Positions 8,008-15,919 of a stretch of 30,272 bases of DNA are shown piece by piece. Source of the stretch: DATARH01 sp035504075 (GTDB lineage Bacteria > Pseudomonadota > Alphaproteobacteria > ATCC43930 > CGMCC-115725); contig DATJSO010000124.1 of the NCBI GenBank assembly GCA_035504075.1, positions 1 to 30,272 on the forward strand. Direction: 5' to 3'. A program made the position numbers and the translations under genes. The notes beneath the pieces are model-generated. The model did no database searches. It had not been told where the DNA came from and saw only the letters and a program-made list of their open reading frames with translations. Every line of letters starts with the position of its first letter. Within the stretch, counting starts at the first letter, position 1.

Positions 8008-10362
8008 CTATTTTTCGTGCGCGACGAAGACGCCATCCCAATCGGCGGGCGGCGGTTCGACCTGCATCTCGGCGATGCGCTCGCGAAACAGACCATAGAC
8101 CGGTGCCATCTCCGGGTCCTTCGCCAGCACCGGATCTTCCAACAGGCGCAGCGCCCCTTCCCAGTCGCGCTTGCGGTAGGCATCCAGCAACGCCGCATGA
8201 CGGGCGAGATACAGACGCGCATCCTCCTGATGCGGCGGCAACGTGTAGATGCGCACGGCCTGCTGCTTGCCCTTCACCGCCACCAGATCGAGTTCGACGA
8301 GGCGGGCATTGTCATCAAGGCAGGCGGCGGTCTCCTCACCGATAATCAGATCGACCCCGTACAGTTTGGTCAGCCCTTCGAGGCGCGACGACAAGTTTAC
8401 CGGGTCGCCGAGCAGCGAATAGTTGAATTTCTGATTCGAACCGAAATTGCCGACGCTGCATTCGCCGGTATTGATGCCGATGCCGATGTGCAGCACCTTG
8501 CGACCGGCCGCCGCCCAGGCGGCGTTGAGTTCAATCAGTTTTTTGCGCATTTCCTGGGCCGCAGCGACGGCGTTCCGGGCATGGTCGGGATCATCGAGCG
8601 GCGCATTCCAGAACGCCATAATGCAATCGCCGATGTATTTATCGATGGTTCCCTTATGCGCCATGATGATCTCGGTCATCGGCGTCAGGAACTCGTTGAT
8701 CAGCTGTCCCAAATCATGCGAGGTCATGCCTTCCGACATCGATGTGAAGCCGCGGATGTCGCAGAACATGATCGTCATCAGGCGGATCTCGCCGCCGAGC
8801 TGCAGCTTTTCGGGGTTCTTCGCCAGTTCCTCGACATAGTGCGGCGACAGATAGAGCGAGAAAGCCTGACGAATTTCGCGCTGCCGCCGTTCGGTCAACC
8901 GATAGTTCAGCAACGTGCTGAACAAGTAGATGACGGCGACGACAGCCATCGGATAGACCGGGTCGAGCAGCACCTGTCCGTCGCGAAACGCGAACCATGA
9001 CGCCGCGGCCGCCGCAATCATCGCGATCGCGGCGAGCGCCGCGCCCGGCAACGCACCGAAGCGCGGGATCGCGGCGATCAGCACCAGTCCGGCGAGAAAG
9101 GCGAACAGGATCTCGGCGCCCGGACCCCAATCCGGACGGAACAGGAAATCCCGCTGCAGGATCTGGTCGATCAGCTGGGCGTGAATCTCAACGCCGGGCA
9201 TGTCGGGCGAGATCGGCGTCGCCTTCAGGTCGTTGAGCCCCGCTGCCGAGGAGCCGACCAGCACGATGTGATCGGCGATCCGCTTCGGATCGAACCGGCC
9301 GGACAGGATGTCGGCCGCCGAAATGTATTGGCGCGGGTCGCGCGGCGCATAGTGGATCGCGACCTCGCCCGCGGCATCGACTGGGATGCGCAGCGCCATA
9401 TGCGCCGCCGGGATCGGGATCTCGATCGCGTTGAGGCCGGTATTCTCGCCGAAGCTGCGGTCGGCCTGCGCCCCGGCATAGCGCGCGATGTAGCCGTGCC
9501 CGCCAAACCCGACGCGCAGCGCCTCGGCCGCGAGCGAGGGGACCGGCCGATCGCCGAGGCGCAGCACCATCGGTACGCGGCGCACGACATTGTCCCAGTC
9601 GGACGGTTCGTTGACGAAGCCGTTGCCCGCAACGGCGCGCAGGAATTGCGGCAATGCACTGACCGCTTGCGGAAAACGGTCGACAAAGCGCCATGGATTT
9701 TCGTCGCGGGCGCCGACGACGGCAAAGCCGGCCTTGATGGCGGTCTGCGGCTCGCCGCCGGTGCCGGCCAATTCGAAGCCGACGACGACCGGCGCCTTCG
9801 CCATCGCGGCGGCGAACCGGCTGTCGGGGTCAGGCATCGTTGCCAACAGTTGCGCGGCGCCGGTCTCGCTGGCTCCTTCGCTCTGCAGCAGCCGCAACAA
9901 CGCGTGAGGCGAGGTGCGGTCAGGTTCGCTGAACAGCGCGTCGAAACCGATGACGGCGGCCCCGGCCGCATTCAGCCGGTCAACCAGATGCGCCAGGATC
10001 GTCCGCGGCCACGGCCATTGTCCCACCGCGCGCAGGCTCTTCTCGTCGATATCGACGATGACGACCGGCGGGTCCGGCGACGCCTGGCGCGGGTCGGCGC
10101 GCTGATAGACGTCGAACGCAAACAGCGACAGGCGATCGAATGCACGCGGAATGATGATGTGGGCCGCCACCGCCGCCAGCAGCAACAGCAGCGGCAGCCA
10201 ATACACAAGCCCACGGCGCAAGAGGGAGAGGAGCGGCTTCAACGGCGGCTGCGCACAAGAAGAGGACGCTGCATGATGGCCAAACGGCCGCCGATTTGCC
10301 AGTGTTTCGGGCCACAGGAACGCGGCGAGCGGCAAATGCACCCGCTCGCCCGCCGCGGACAC
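8008..10362 (-). CDS. Membrane adenylate/guanylate cyclase with CHASE2 sensor domain
   Basis: The frame encodes 784 residues. A first membrane segment (about 53-71, YWLPLLLLLAAVAAHIII) leads into a CHASE2 extracytoplasmic sensor (PVVIVDIDEKSLRAVGQWPWPR, about 98-119, is its hallmark). Three further membrane segments follow near 410-490, then a class III cyclase domain: FCDIRGFTS with metal ligand D535, KYIGDCIMAFW with second metal ligand D579, and GDPVNLSSRLEG with the transition-state Asn/Arg. The enzyme should make cAMP (or cGMP) in the cytoplasm in response to an envelope signal. The first 50 residues look poorly conserved: the GTG at 10362 gives the longest form, and a TTG at 10242 giving a start just before the first membrane segment is an alternative. 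It diverges from the glutamate dehydrogenase gene with only 22 bp between starts. Confidence 0.9.
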   Translation of the reverse strand: MSAAGERVHLPLAAFLWPETLANRRPFGHHAASSSCAQPPLKPLLSLLRRGLVYWLPLLLLLAAVAAHIIIPRAFDRLSLFAFDVYQRADPRQASPDPPVVIVDIDEKSLRAVGQWPWPRTILAHLVDRLNAAGAAVIGFDALFSEPDRTSPHALLRLLQSEGASETGAAQLLATMPDPDSRFAAAMAKAPVVVGFELAGTGGEPQTAIKAGFAVVGARDENPWRFVDRFPQAVSALPQFLRAVAGNGFVNEPSDWDNVVRRVPMVLRLGDRPVPSLAAEALRVGFGGHGYIARYAGAQADRSFGENTGLNAIEIPIPAAHMALRIPVDAAGEVAIHYAPRDPRQYISAADILSGRFDPKRIADHIVLVGSSAAGLNDLKATPISPDMPGVEIHAQLIDQILQRDFLFRPDWGPGAEILFAFLAGLVLIAAIPRFGALPGAALAAIAMIAAAAASWFAFRDGQVLLDPVYPMAVVAVIYLFSTLLNYRLTERRQREIRQAFSLYLSPHYVEELAKNPEKLQLGGEIRLMTIMFCDIRGFTSMSEGMTSHDLGQLINEFLTPMTEIIMAHKGTIDKYIGDCIMAFWNAPLDDPDHARNAVAAAQEMRKKLIELNAAWAAAGRKVLHIGIGINTGECSVGNFGSNQKFNYSLLGDPVNLSSRLEGLTKLYGVDLIIGEETAACLDDNARLVELDLVAVKGKQQAVRIYTLPPHQEDARLYLARHAALLDAYRKRDWEGALRLLEDPVLAKDPEMAPVYGLFRERIAEMQVEPPPADWDGVFVAHEK

Positions 10363-10384
10363 AGGTCAAAAGGGCAACGCCGCC

Positions 10385-13300
10385 GTGACAAACATCGCCG
10401 ACAAGGAGAAGGCAGAGCGCATCCGCGGCGCAGCCGAACTAGCAGAACGGTGCACCGACGCGGCGCCGCCCGGGCGGCTCGGCCGGTTCATCGCCAAACT
10501 CTACGAGCACGTGCCACCCGGCGATATTGCAGCACGCACGCCGGCCGATCTGTGCGGCGGCGCGTTGGCGCTGTGGCGCTTCGCGGCCCGGCGGCAGCGC
10601 GGCGCGGCCAAGGTACGGGTCGGCAATCCCGACGCCGCCGGCGATGGCTGGTCGTCGCCGCACACGATCGTCGAAATCGTCAACGACGACATGCCGTTCC
10701 TGGTCGATTCGGTAACTGCCGCGATCAACGAGAGCGGCCGCGATGTGCGGCTGGTCATCCATCCGATCCTGACGGTCGCGCGCGATGAGGCGGGCGCGCT
10801 GCTCGGCCTCGACCCGCCGCAGGATGGGCTGCGCGAATCGTGGATGCAGATCGCGATCGCCCGCGTGCCCGACGACGCCGGCCGCGCCGCGCTCGCCGAG
10901 CGCCTCGATGCCGTTCTGGCCGACGTTCGCCGCGCGGTCGCCGATTGGCCTGCAATGCGGCGGCAGTTGCAGGCGGTCGCCGCCGACCTCGCCGCCGCGC
11001 CGCCGCCGCTGCCGACCGCCGAGATCAGCGAAGGGGCCGATTTTTTGCGCTGGCTCGACGACGACAACTTCACCTATCTCGGCTTCCGCGATTACCTCTT
11101 CACCAGCGAGGCGGCCGCTGCGGCGCCGCCGCTCGGCATTCTCGCCGACGGCGCCGTGCGCGTGTTCAGCGGCTTACGCGCGTTCGCCAAGCTGCCGGCC
11201 GATGTGCAGGAATTCCTGCGCCGCCGCGAGTTGCTGCTGATCGCCAAGACCGAGCAGCGCGCCAGCGTGCACCGCGCCGGCCATATGGATGCGATCGGGG
11301 TGCGCCGTTTCGATAACGCCGGCAATGCCGTCGGCTTCAGGCTGTTTCTCGGCCTTTTTACGTCAACCGCCTATAGCCGCAGCGCCCGCGCGATCCCGCT
11401 GCTGCGGAGAAAGGTGCAACACACGATGGCGCGCGCCGGCCTCGCGCCGGACAGCCACGACGGCAAGGCGCTGCTGCATATCCTCGACACATTCCCGCGC
11501 GACGAATTGTTCCAGATCGGCAAGGATGAGCTGTTCGATATCGCGACCGGCATCCTCAATCTGCAGGAGCGCCAGCGCGTCGCAGTGTTCGTGCGGCGCG
11601 ACCCGCTTGAGCGCTTTGTGTCATGCCTCGTCTACGTGCCGCGCGAGCGCTACGACACCCGCCTCAGACAGGCCTTTGCCGCGGTGCTGGAGGCGGCTTT
11701 CGCCGGTACCGTCACCGATTTCTATACGCATCTCGACGAGTCGGTGCTGGCGCGGGTGCAGTTCATCGTACGCACGACGCGCGGCGCGGTGCCGCCGGTC
11801 GATCTGGCGGCGCTTGAACGCCGCATCGCCGACGCCGCCCGGACCTGGACGGATCGCCTCGCCGACGCCGCCGCCGCCGCCTTGGGTGAGGCGGAGGCGC
11901 ATGCCCGGTTGCGCCGTCTCGCGGCCTTGCCGATCGCCTATCAGGCGCGCACGCCGGCGCCGCAGGCATTGGCCGATCTCGAACGCATCGAGGCCGTGCT
12001 CGCCGGCTCGCCGTTCGAAGCCTCGCTGCATCCGCGCGAGGACGACGACGTCCCCGGCCTCCGGCTCTATCGCCCCGACCAGCCGATCGTGCTGTCCGAC
12101 ATGCTGCCGATCCTCGAAAATCTGGGCTTGCGCGTCATCGCGGAGGAGCCGTTCCGCATCGCAATGGGGGACGGGCGCGCGGTGTGGATCCACGAATTCC
12201 TGCTCGGCGCCGGATCGGCGCCGGCGGCGCCGTCGCCCGAATTGCGCCGCCGCTTCGAAGCGGCGCTGGTTTCGGTATGGCATGGCACGGTTGAAAACGA
12301 CGGCTTCAACCGGCTGATTCTGGCGGCCGGGCTGTCGGCCCGCCAGGCGACGGTATTGCGCCTCTACTGCAAGGTGCTGCGGCAGGCCGGATCGAGCTTC
12401 AGCCAGGCCTATATGGAGGCAACACTGGCGCGCCACGCGGCGATCGCCACCGCTCTCGTGCGGCTGTTCGAGCGCCGCTTCGACCCGGCCCTCGCCCATG
12501 ACGGCGATGCTTCTGCCGAGGCCGATGCGATTGTCGAAGCGCTGGCGGGTGTCGAAAGCCTCGACGAAGACCGCATCCTCAGAGCCTATCTGACGCTGAT
12601 CCGCAACAGCGTGCGCACGAATTACTTCCAGAGAACCCCGTCGGGCGAGGCGAAGCCGGCCCTCGCCGTCAAATTCGCGTCGGATGCGGTCGACCTGTTC
12701 CCGCTGCCGCGGCCGCTTTACGAGATCTACGTCTACGCCGTGCGCACCGAGGGCGTGCATATGCGCGCCGGAAAAGTGGCGCGCGGCGGCATCCGCTGGT
12801 CCGACCGCAAGGAGGATTTCCGTACCGAAATCCTCGGCCTGATGAAGGCGCAGACGGTCAAGAACGCGGTCATCGTGCCGGTTGGCTCGAAGGGCGGCTT
12901 TGTCGTCAAACGGCCGCCCGCCGCGCGCGAGCAATTCGTCGCGGAAGGGATCGAGTGCTACAAGGCGCTGATCCGCGGCATGCTCGATGTGACCGACAAC
13001 ATCGCCGCGGCTGGCAACGGGGTCATCGGACACGCCGTCGTGCCGCCGCCCGATGTCGTGCGGTACGATGGCGACGACCCCTATCTCGTCGTCGCCGCCG
13101 ACAAAGGCACCGCGACGTTCTCCGACATCGCCAACGGCATCGCCGCCGAATACGGCTTCTGGCTCGGCGACGCGTTCGCCTCGGGTGGTTCACACGGCTA
13201 TGACCACAAGGAACTGGCGATCACCTCGCGCGGCGCCTGGGAACTCGTCAAACGGCATTTCCGCGAACTCGGCCGCGACGTCGAGACGAGCGATTTCACC

Positions 13301-15175
13301 GTTGTCGGGGTCGGCGACATGTCGGGCGACGTGTTCGGCAATTTCATGCTGCGCTCGCGCCGTGCAAGGCTGCTCGCGGCTTTCGACCACCGGCACATTT
13401 TCATCGATCCCGATCCCGACGCGGCGCCGGGCTATGCCGAGCGCCGGCGGCTGTTCGATCTGCCGCGGTCGAGTTGGGCCGATTACGACGGAGCGCTGAT
13501 CTCGCCGGGCGGCGGCGTCTTCGAGCGCGGGTTGAAGGCGGTTCCGATCAGCACGGAAATGCAGCGTGCCTTCGGCATCGCCGCTGACAAACTGACCCCG
13601 GCGGAACTGATCCGCCAGCTCCTCGCCGCCGAGGTCGACCTGTTGTTTTTTGGCGGCATCGGTACCTTCGTCAAGGCGCGCGCCGAGCGCCATGCCGAGA
13701 TCGGCGATCGCGCCAACGACGCGCTGCGCATCGACGGCGAGGACGTCCGTGCGACGATCGTCGGCGAGGGCGCGAACCTGGCGGTCAGCGAGCGTGGCCG
13801 CGTCGCCTATGCGCTGAAAGGCGGGCGCATCGATACCGACGCGATCGACAATTCGGCCGGGGTCTCGATGTCCGACCACGAGGTCAACATCAAGATCCTG
13901 CTCTCGGGCGCGATCACGGCCGGCACGCTCGGCCGGCAGGAGCGCGATCCGCTGCTGGTGCAGATGGCCGATGATGTCGCGGCGCTGGTGCTGCGCGACA
14001 ACTACCTGCAGGGCGAGGCTTTGTCGGTCGCCGAGGCGCGTGGCCCTGCCGCGCTCGATCAGCAGGTGCGGCTGATTCGAGACCTCGAACGCGCCGGGCG
14101 GCTCGACCGCGTCCTCGAATTCCTGCCCGACGACGAGACGCTCGCCGCCCGCGCCAAGGCGCGGCTCGGCCTGACCCGGCCGGAACTGGCGGTATTGCTC
14201 GCCTACGCCAAGATGTCGCTGGACGAGGAGCTGCTCCTTTCCGACATCCCCGACCTACCCGAGTTGGCCGGCGATTTGACCGATTATTTCCCGCCGGCGC
14301 TGCGCCGACGTTTCGCGCGCGAGATCGTGGCCCACCCGCTGCGCCGCGAGATCATGGCGACCGTCGTCACGAACGATCTCGTCAACCGCGCCGGGATCAC
14401 GTTCATCCATGACCTGTCCGCCCGCACCGGCCGCAGTGCGCCCGAAATCGTACGCGGCTGGCGCATTGTCCGCGAGGCGTTCTGCCTGCCGGCGTTGTGG
14501 CGTGACATCGAGGCGCTCGACAACCGGATCGCGACGCAGACGCAGTACGCGATGCTGCTCGACATCGCCGGCGTCGTCGAGCACGCGACCACGTGGCTGC
14601 TGCGCAGCGGCCGGCTCGAAGTTGGCCGCGAAATCGCCCATTTCGCGCCGGCCGTGGCGCACCTCGCCGAGGCAATCGCCGATCTGCTGCCGCCGACCGA
14701 GCGGGCGCATTTCGACCGCCGCGCGGCGCAGCTCGCCTCGGCAGGCGTGCCGGCGGAACTGGCGGCGCGGGTCGCCGGCGTCATCTTCCTGACGACGGCG
14801 TTCGAAGTCGGGGATCTCGCCGAGCGGGCGACGCGGCCGATAGACCTCGCCGCGCGCATTTTTTACGGCGTCGGCGCGCGCTTCGCGATCGACGAGATGC
14901 GCGACGCGGCGCGCCGGCTGCCAGCCGACACCGCCTGGCAAAAGGCGGCGGCCGGTACATTGATCGATGAGTTCTATGGCATTCAGGCCGAATTCGCGGC
15001 CGACGCGCTGGCCGGCGCCAACGGCGAGGCCGACCCGCTCGCCGCCTGGGCGGAGCGCCGCGCCGGCCGGCTCGCCCCGGCCGAGGCGCTGGCCGCCGAA
15101 CTGCGCACCGCTCAAAGTCCCGATCTCGCGATGCTCGTCGTCGCCGGCCGCCAGTTGCGCCAGGCGCTCGGCTGA
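10385..15175 (+). CDS. gdhB: NAD-specific glutamate dehydrogenase, large (about 180 kDa) type
   Basis: At 1596 residues this has the usual length of the large bacterial NAD-GDH family, which deaminates glutamate to 2-oxoglutarate and ammonia for use as carbon source. The catalytic core is recognisable by KVARGGIRWSDRKEDFRTE and PVGSKGGFVVK (Lys836), followed by GDMSGDVFGNFMLRS, FGGIGTFVKA and VGEGANLAVSERGR, which form the dinucleotide-binding part. A long N-terminal region with ACT-like segments (VEIVNDDMPFLVDSV) and a C-terminal helical region complete the family layout. The start is GTG at 10385; no ATG is available before the conserved region. Gene naming varies between species (gdhB, gdhZ, gdh2). 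Confidence 0.95.
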   Translation: MTNIADKEKAERIRGAAELAERCTDAAPPGRLGRFIAKLYEHVPPGDIAARTPADLCGGALALWRFAARRQRGAAKVRVGNPDAAGDGWSSPHTIVEIVNDDMPFLVDSVTAAINESGRDVRLVIHPILTVARDEAGALLGLDPPQDGLRESWMQIAIARVPDDAGRAALAERLDAVLADVRRAVADWPAMRRQLQAVAADLAAAPPPLPTAEISEGADFLRWLDDDNFTYLGFRDYLFTSEAAAAAPPLGILADGAVRVFSGLRAFAKLPADVQEFLRRRELLLIAKTEQRASVHRAGHMDAIGVRRFDNAGNAVGFRLFLGLFTSTAYSRSARAIPLLRRKVQHTMARAGLAPDSHDGKALLHILDTFPRDELFQIGKDELFDIATGILNLQERQRVAVFVRRDPLERFVSCLVYVPRERYDTRLRQAFAAVLEAAFAGTVTDFYTHLDESVLARVQFIVRTTRGAVPPVDLAALERRIADAARTWTDRLADAAAAALGEAEAHARLRRLAALPIAYQARTPAPQALADLERIEAVLAGSPFEASLHPREDDDVPGLRLYRPDQPIVLSDMLPILENLGLRVIAEEPFRIAMGDGRAVWIHEFLLGAGSAPAAPSPELRRRFEAALVSVWHGTVENDGFNRLILAAGLSARQATVLRLYCKVLRQAGSSFSQAYMEATLARHAAIATALVRLFERRFDPALAHDGDASAEADAIVEALAGVESLDEDRILRAYLTLIRNSVRTNYFQRTPSGEAKPALAVKFASDAVDLFPLPRPLYEIYVYAVRTEGVHMRAGKVARGGIRWSDRKEDFRTEILGLMKAQTVKNAVIVPVGSKGGFVVKRPPAAREQFVAEGIECYKALIRGMLDVTDNIAAAGNGVIGHAVVPPPDVVRYDGDDPYLVVAADKGTATFSDIANGIAAEYGFWLGDAFASGGSHGYDHKELAITSRGAWELVKRHFRELGRDVETSDFTVVGVGDMSGDVFGNFMLRSRRARLLAAFDHRHIFIDPDPDAAPGYAERRRLFDLPRSSWADYDGALISPGGGVFERGLKAVPISTEMQRAFGIAADKLTPAELIRQLLAAEVDLLFFGGIGTFVKARAERHAEIGDRANDALRIDGEDVRATIVGEGANLAVSERGRVAYALKGGRIDTDAIDNSAGVSMSDHEVNIKILLSGAITAGTLGRQERDPLLVQMADDVAALVLRDNYLQGEALSVAEARGPAALDQQVRLIRDLERAGRLDRVLEFLPDDETLAARAKARLGLTRPELAVLLAYAKMSLDEELLLSDIPDLPELAGDLTDYFPPALRRRFAREIVAHPLRREIMATVVTNDLVNRAGITFIHDLSARTGRSAPEIVRGWRIVREAFCLPALWRDIEALDNRIATQTQYAMLLDIAGVVEHATTWLLRSGRLEVGREIAHFAPAVAHLAEAIADLLPPTERAHFDRRAAQLASAGVPAELAARVAGVIFLTTAFEVGDLAERATRPIDLAARIFYGVGARFAIDEMRDAARRLPADTAWQKAAAGTLIDEFYGIQAEFAADALAGANGEADPLAAWAERRAGRLAPAEALAAELRTAQSPDLAMLVVAGRQLRQALG

Positions 15176-15265
15176 CGCCTGGGTAACGCGCATCGCACGC
15201 GGCGCTTGCCAATTTGAACACTGCCCCGATACAAAATACCGTATATCATTCCTCATCGCGCTGGA

Positions 15266-15294
15266 TTGACGCTGTATTGCCGGCGATGTTAATG
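15266..15294 (+). promoter_or_regulatory. Candidate promoter upstream of the BamE-like gene
   Basis: TTGACG (15266-15271) and TTAATG (15289-15294) are spaced by 17 bp in an AT-rich part of the 195-bp gap after the glutamate dehydrogenase gene. The -35 box is strong, the -10 box moderate. A start near 15301 would leave a leader of about 70 bases. No hairpin with a T-run was seen after the dehydrogenase stop. Confidence 0.35.
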
Positions 15295-15370
15295 GGGCTA
15301 TGAGGTGTTTGACGGACCGATGCGAGCGCGCCGGCTGGTCGCAGTCCGATTGAGCACCCGAGGGGGCGAG

Positions 15371-15808
15371 ATGCAGTCACGGTGGATTGTTGGAGCGTTA
15401 CTGTTGAGCGCAGCAGGTCTGAACCTGCCGATTGTCTCTGCAGCCGGTCAGAGCCCGCCCCAGGCGGCGACCGCCGCGAACCTGCCGGAATCTCAACGCA
15501 TCCGGCAATTCAGCACGCAAACGTTGGATAAAATAGACCCCGGTCACTCGACCAAAGCGGAAGTCGAGGCGCTGCTGGGGAAGCCTTGGCGGGACACCAA
15601 GATCGACGACGACAGCATTACATACGAGGGCGATCCGTCGGTTGACGAATGGGAGTATCGTGGCCAGGACTCGCAGGGTACGTACCGCGTTCATATTGAA
15701 TTCGATCAGCACGACGTCACTACGTTGATCGCGAAGATCTCGGACGCGACCGGGAAGGCGGTGGCGAGGGTAGCCACGCCATTATGGAAAATTGATAAGG
15801 CGCGCTGA
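15371..15808 (+). CDS. Exported SmpA/OmlA (BamE-like) domain protein
   Basis: This 145-residue protein has a signal peptide (about 1-25, ending VSA-AG) followed by a BamE/SmpA-like domain: LDKIDPGHSTKAEVEALLGKPW (about 53-74) fits the family pattern I-x-x-G-x-T-x-x-E-V-x-x-LLG-x-P, then strands DEWEYRG and YRVHIEFDQHDVTTLIAKI. BamE proteins are usually outer-membrane lipoproteins of the beta-barrel assembly machine, but no lipobox Cys is present, so this one should be soluble in the periplasm. I chose the ATG at 15371, just after AGGGGGCGAG, because it begins the signal peptide; an upstream frame from 15305 lacks one. It lies 111 bp before the SPFH operon, in the same direction; whether it works with that operon is unknown. 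Confidence 0.65.
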   Translation: MQSRWIVGALLLSAAGLNLPIVSAAGQSPPQAATAANLPESQRIRQFSTQTLDKIDPGHSTKAEVEALLGKPWRDTKIDDDSITYEGDPSVDEWEYRGQDSQGTYRVHIEFDQHDVTTLIAKISDATGKAVARVATPLWKIDKAR

Positions 15809-15853
15809 CGGGTCAACCGCTGACCGTTCGTCCGGCGCCCGCGCAGGAATCGC

Positions 15854-15882
15854 TTTACAAGCGAACGGCATCGGTCTTTAAA
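15854..15882 (+). promoter_or_regulatory. Candidate promoter of the SPFH / P-type ATPase operon
   Basis: TTTACA (15854-15859) and TTTAAA (15877-15882) are separated by exactly 17 bp. This is the most sigma70-like pair in the 111-bp gap, and predicts a leader of about 30 bases before the TTG start at 15920. No dyad that would suggest a known metal-regulator site was found beside it. Confidence 0.4.
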
Positions 15883-15919
15883 GCGGCAGGTAAACCTGTA
15901 GCCTCGGGGGAACTAATCT

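Noticed and set aside
9181..10788. 535-residue plus-strand frame opposite the cyclase gene.
   Set aside because: Composition is Arg/Asp/Gly-rich without domain signals, and the minus strand encodes a clear CHASE2-cyclase over the same bases.
11621..13033. 470-residue minus-strand frame opposite the glutamate dehydrogenase gene.
   Set aside because: It lies fully inside the conserved dehydrogenase coding sequence and resembles no protein family I know.
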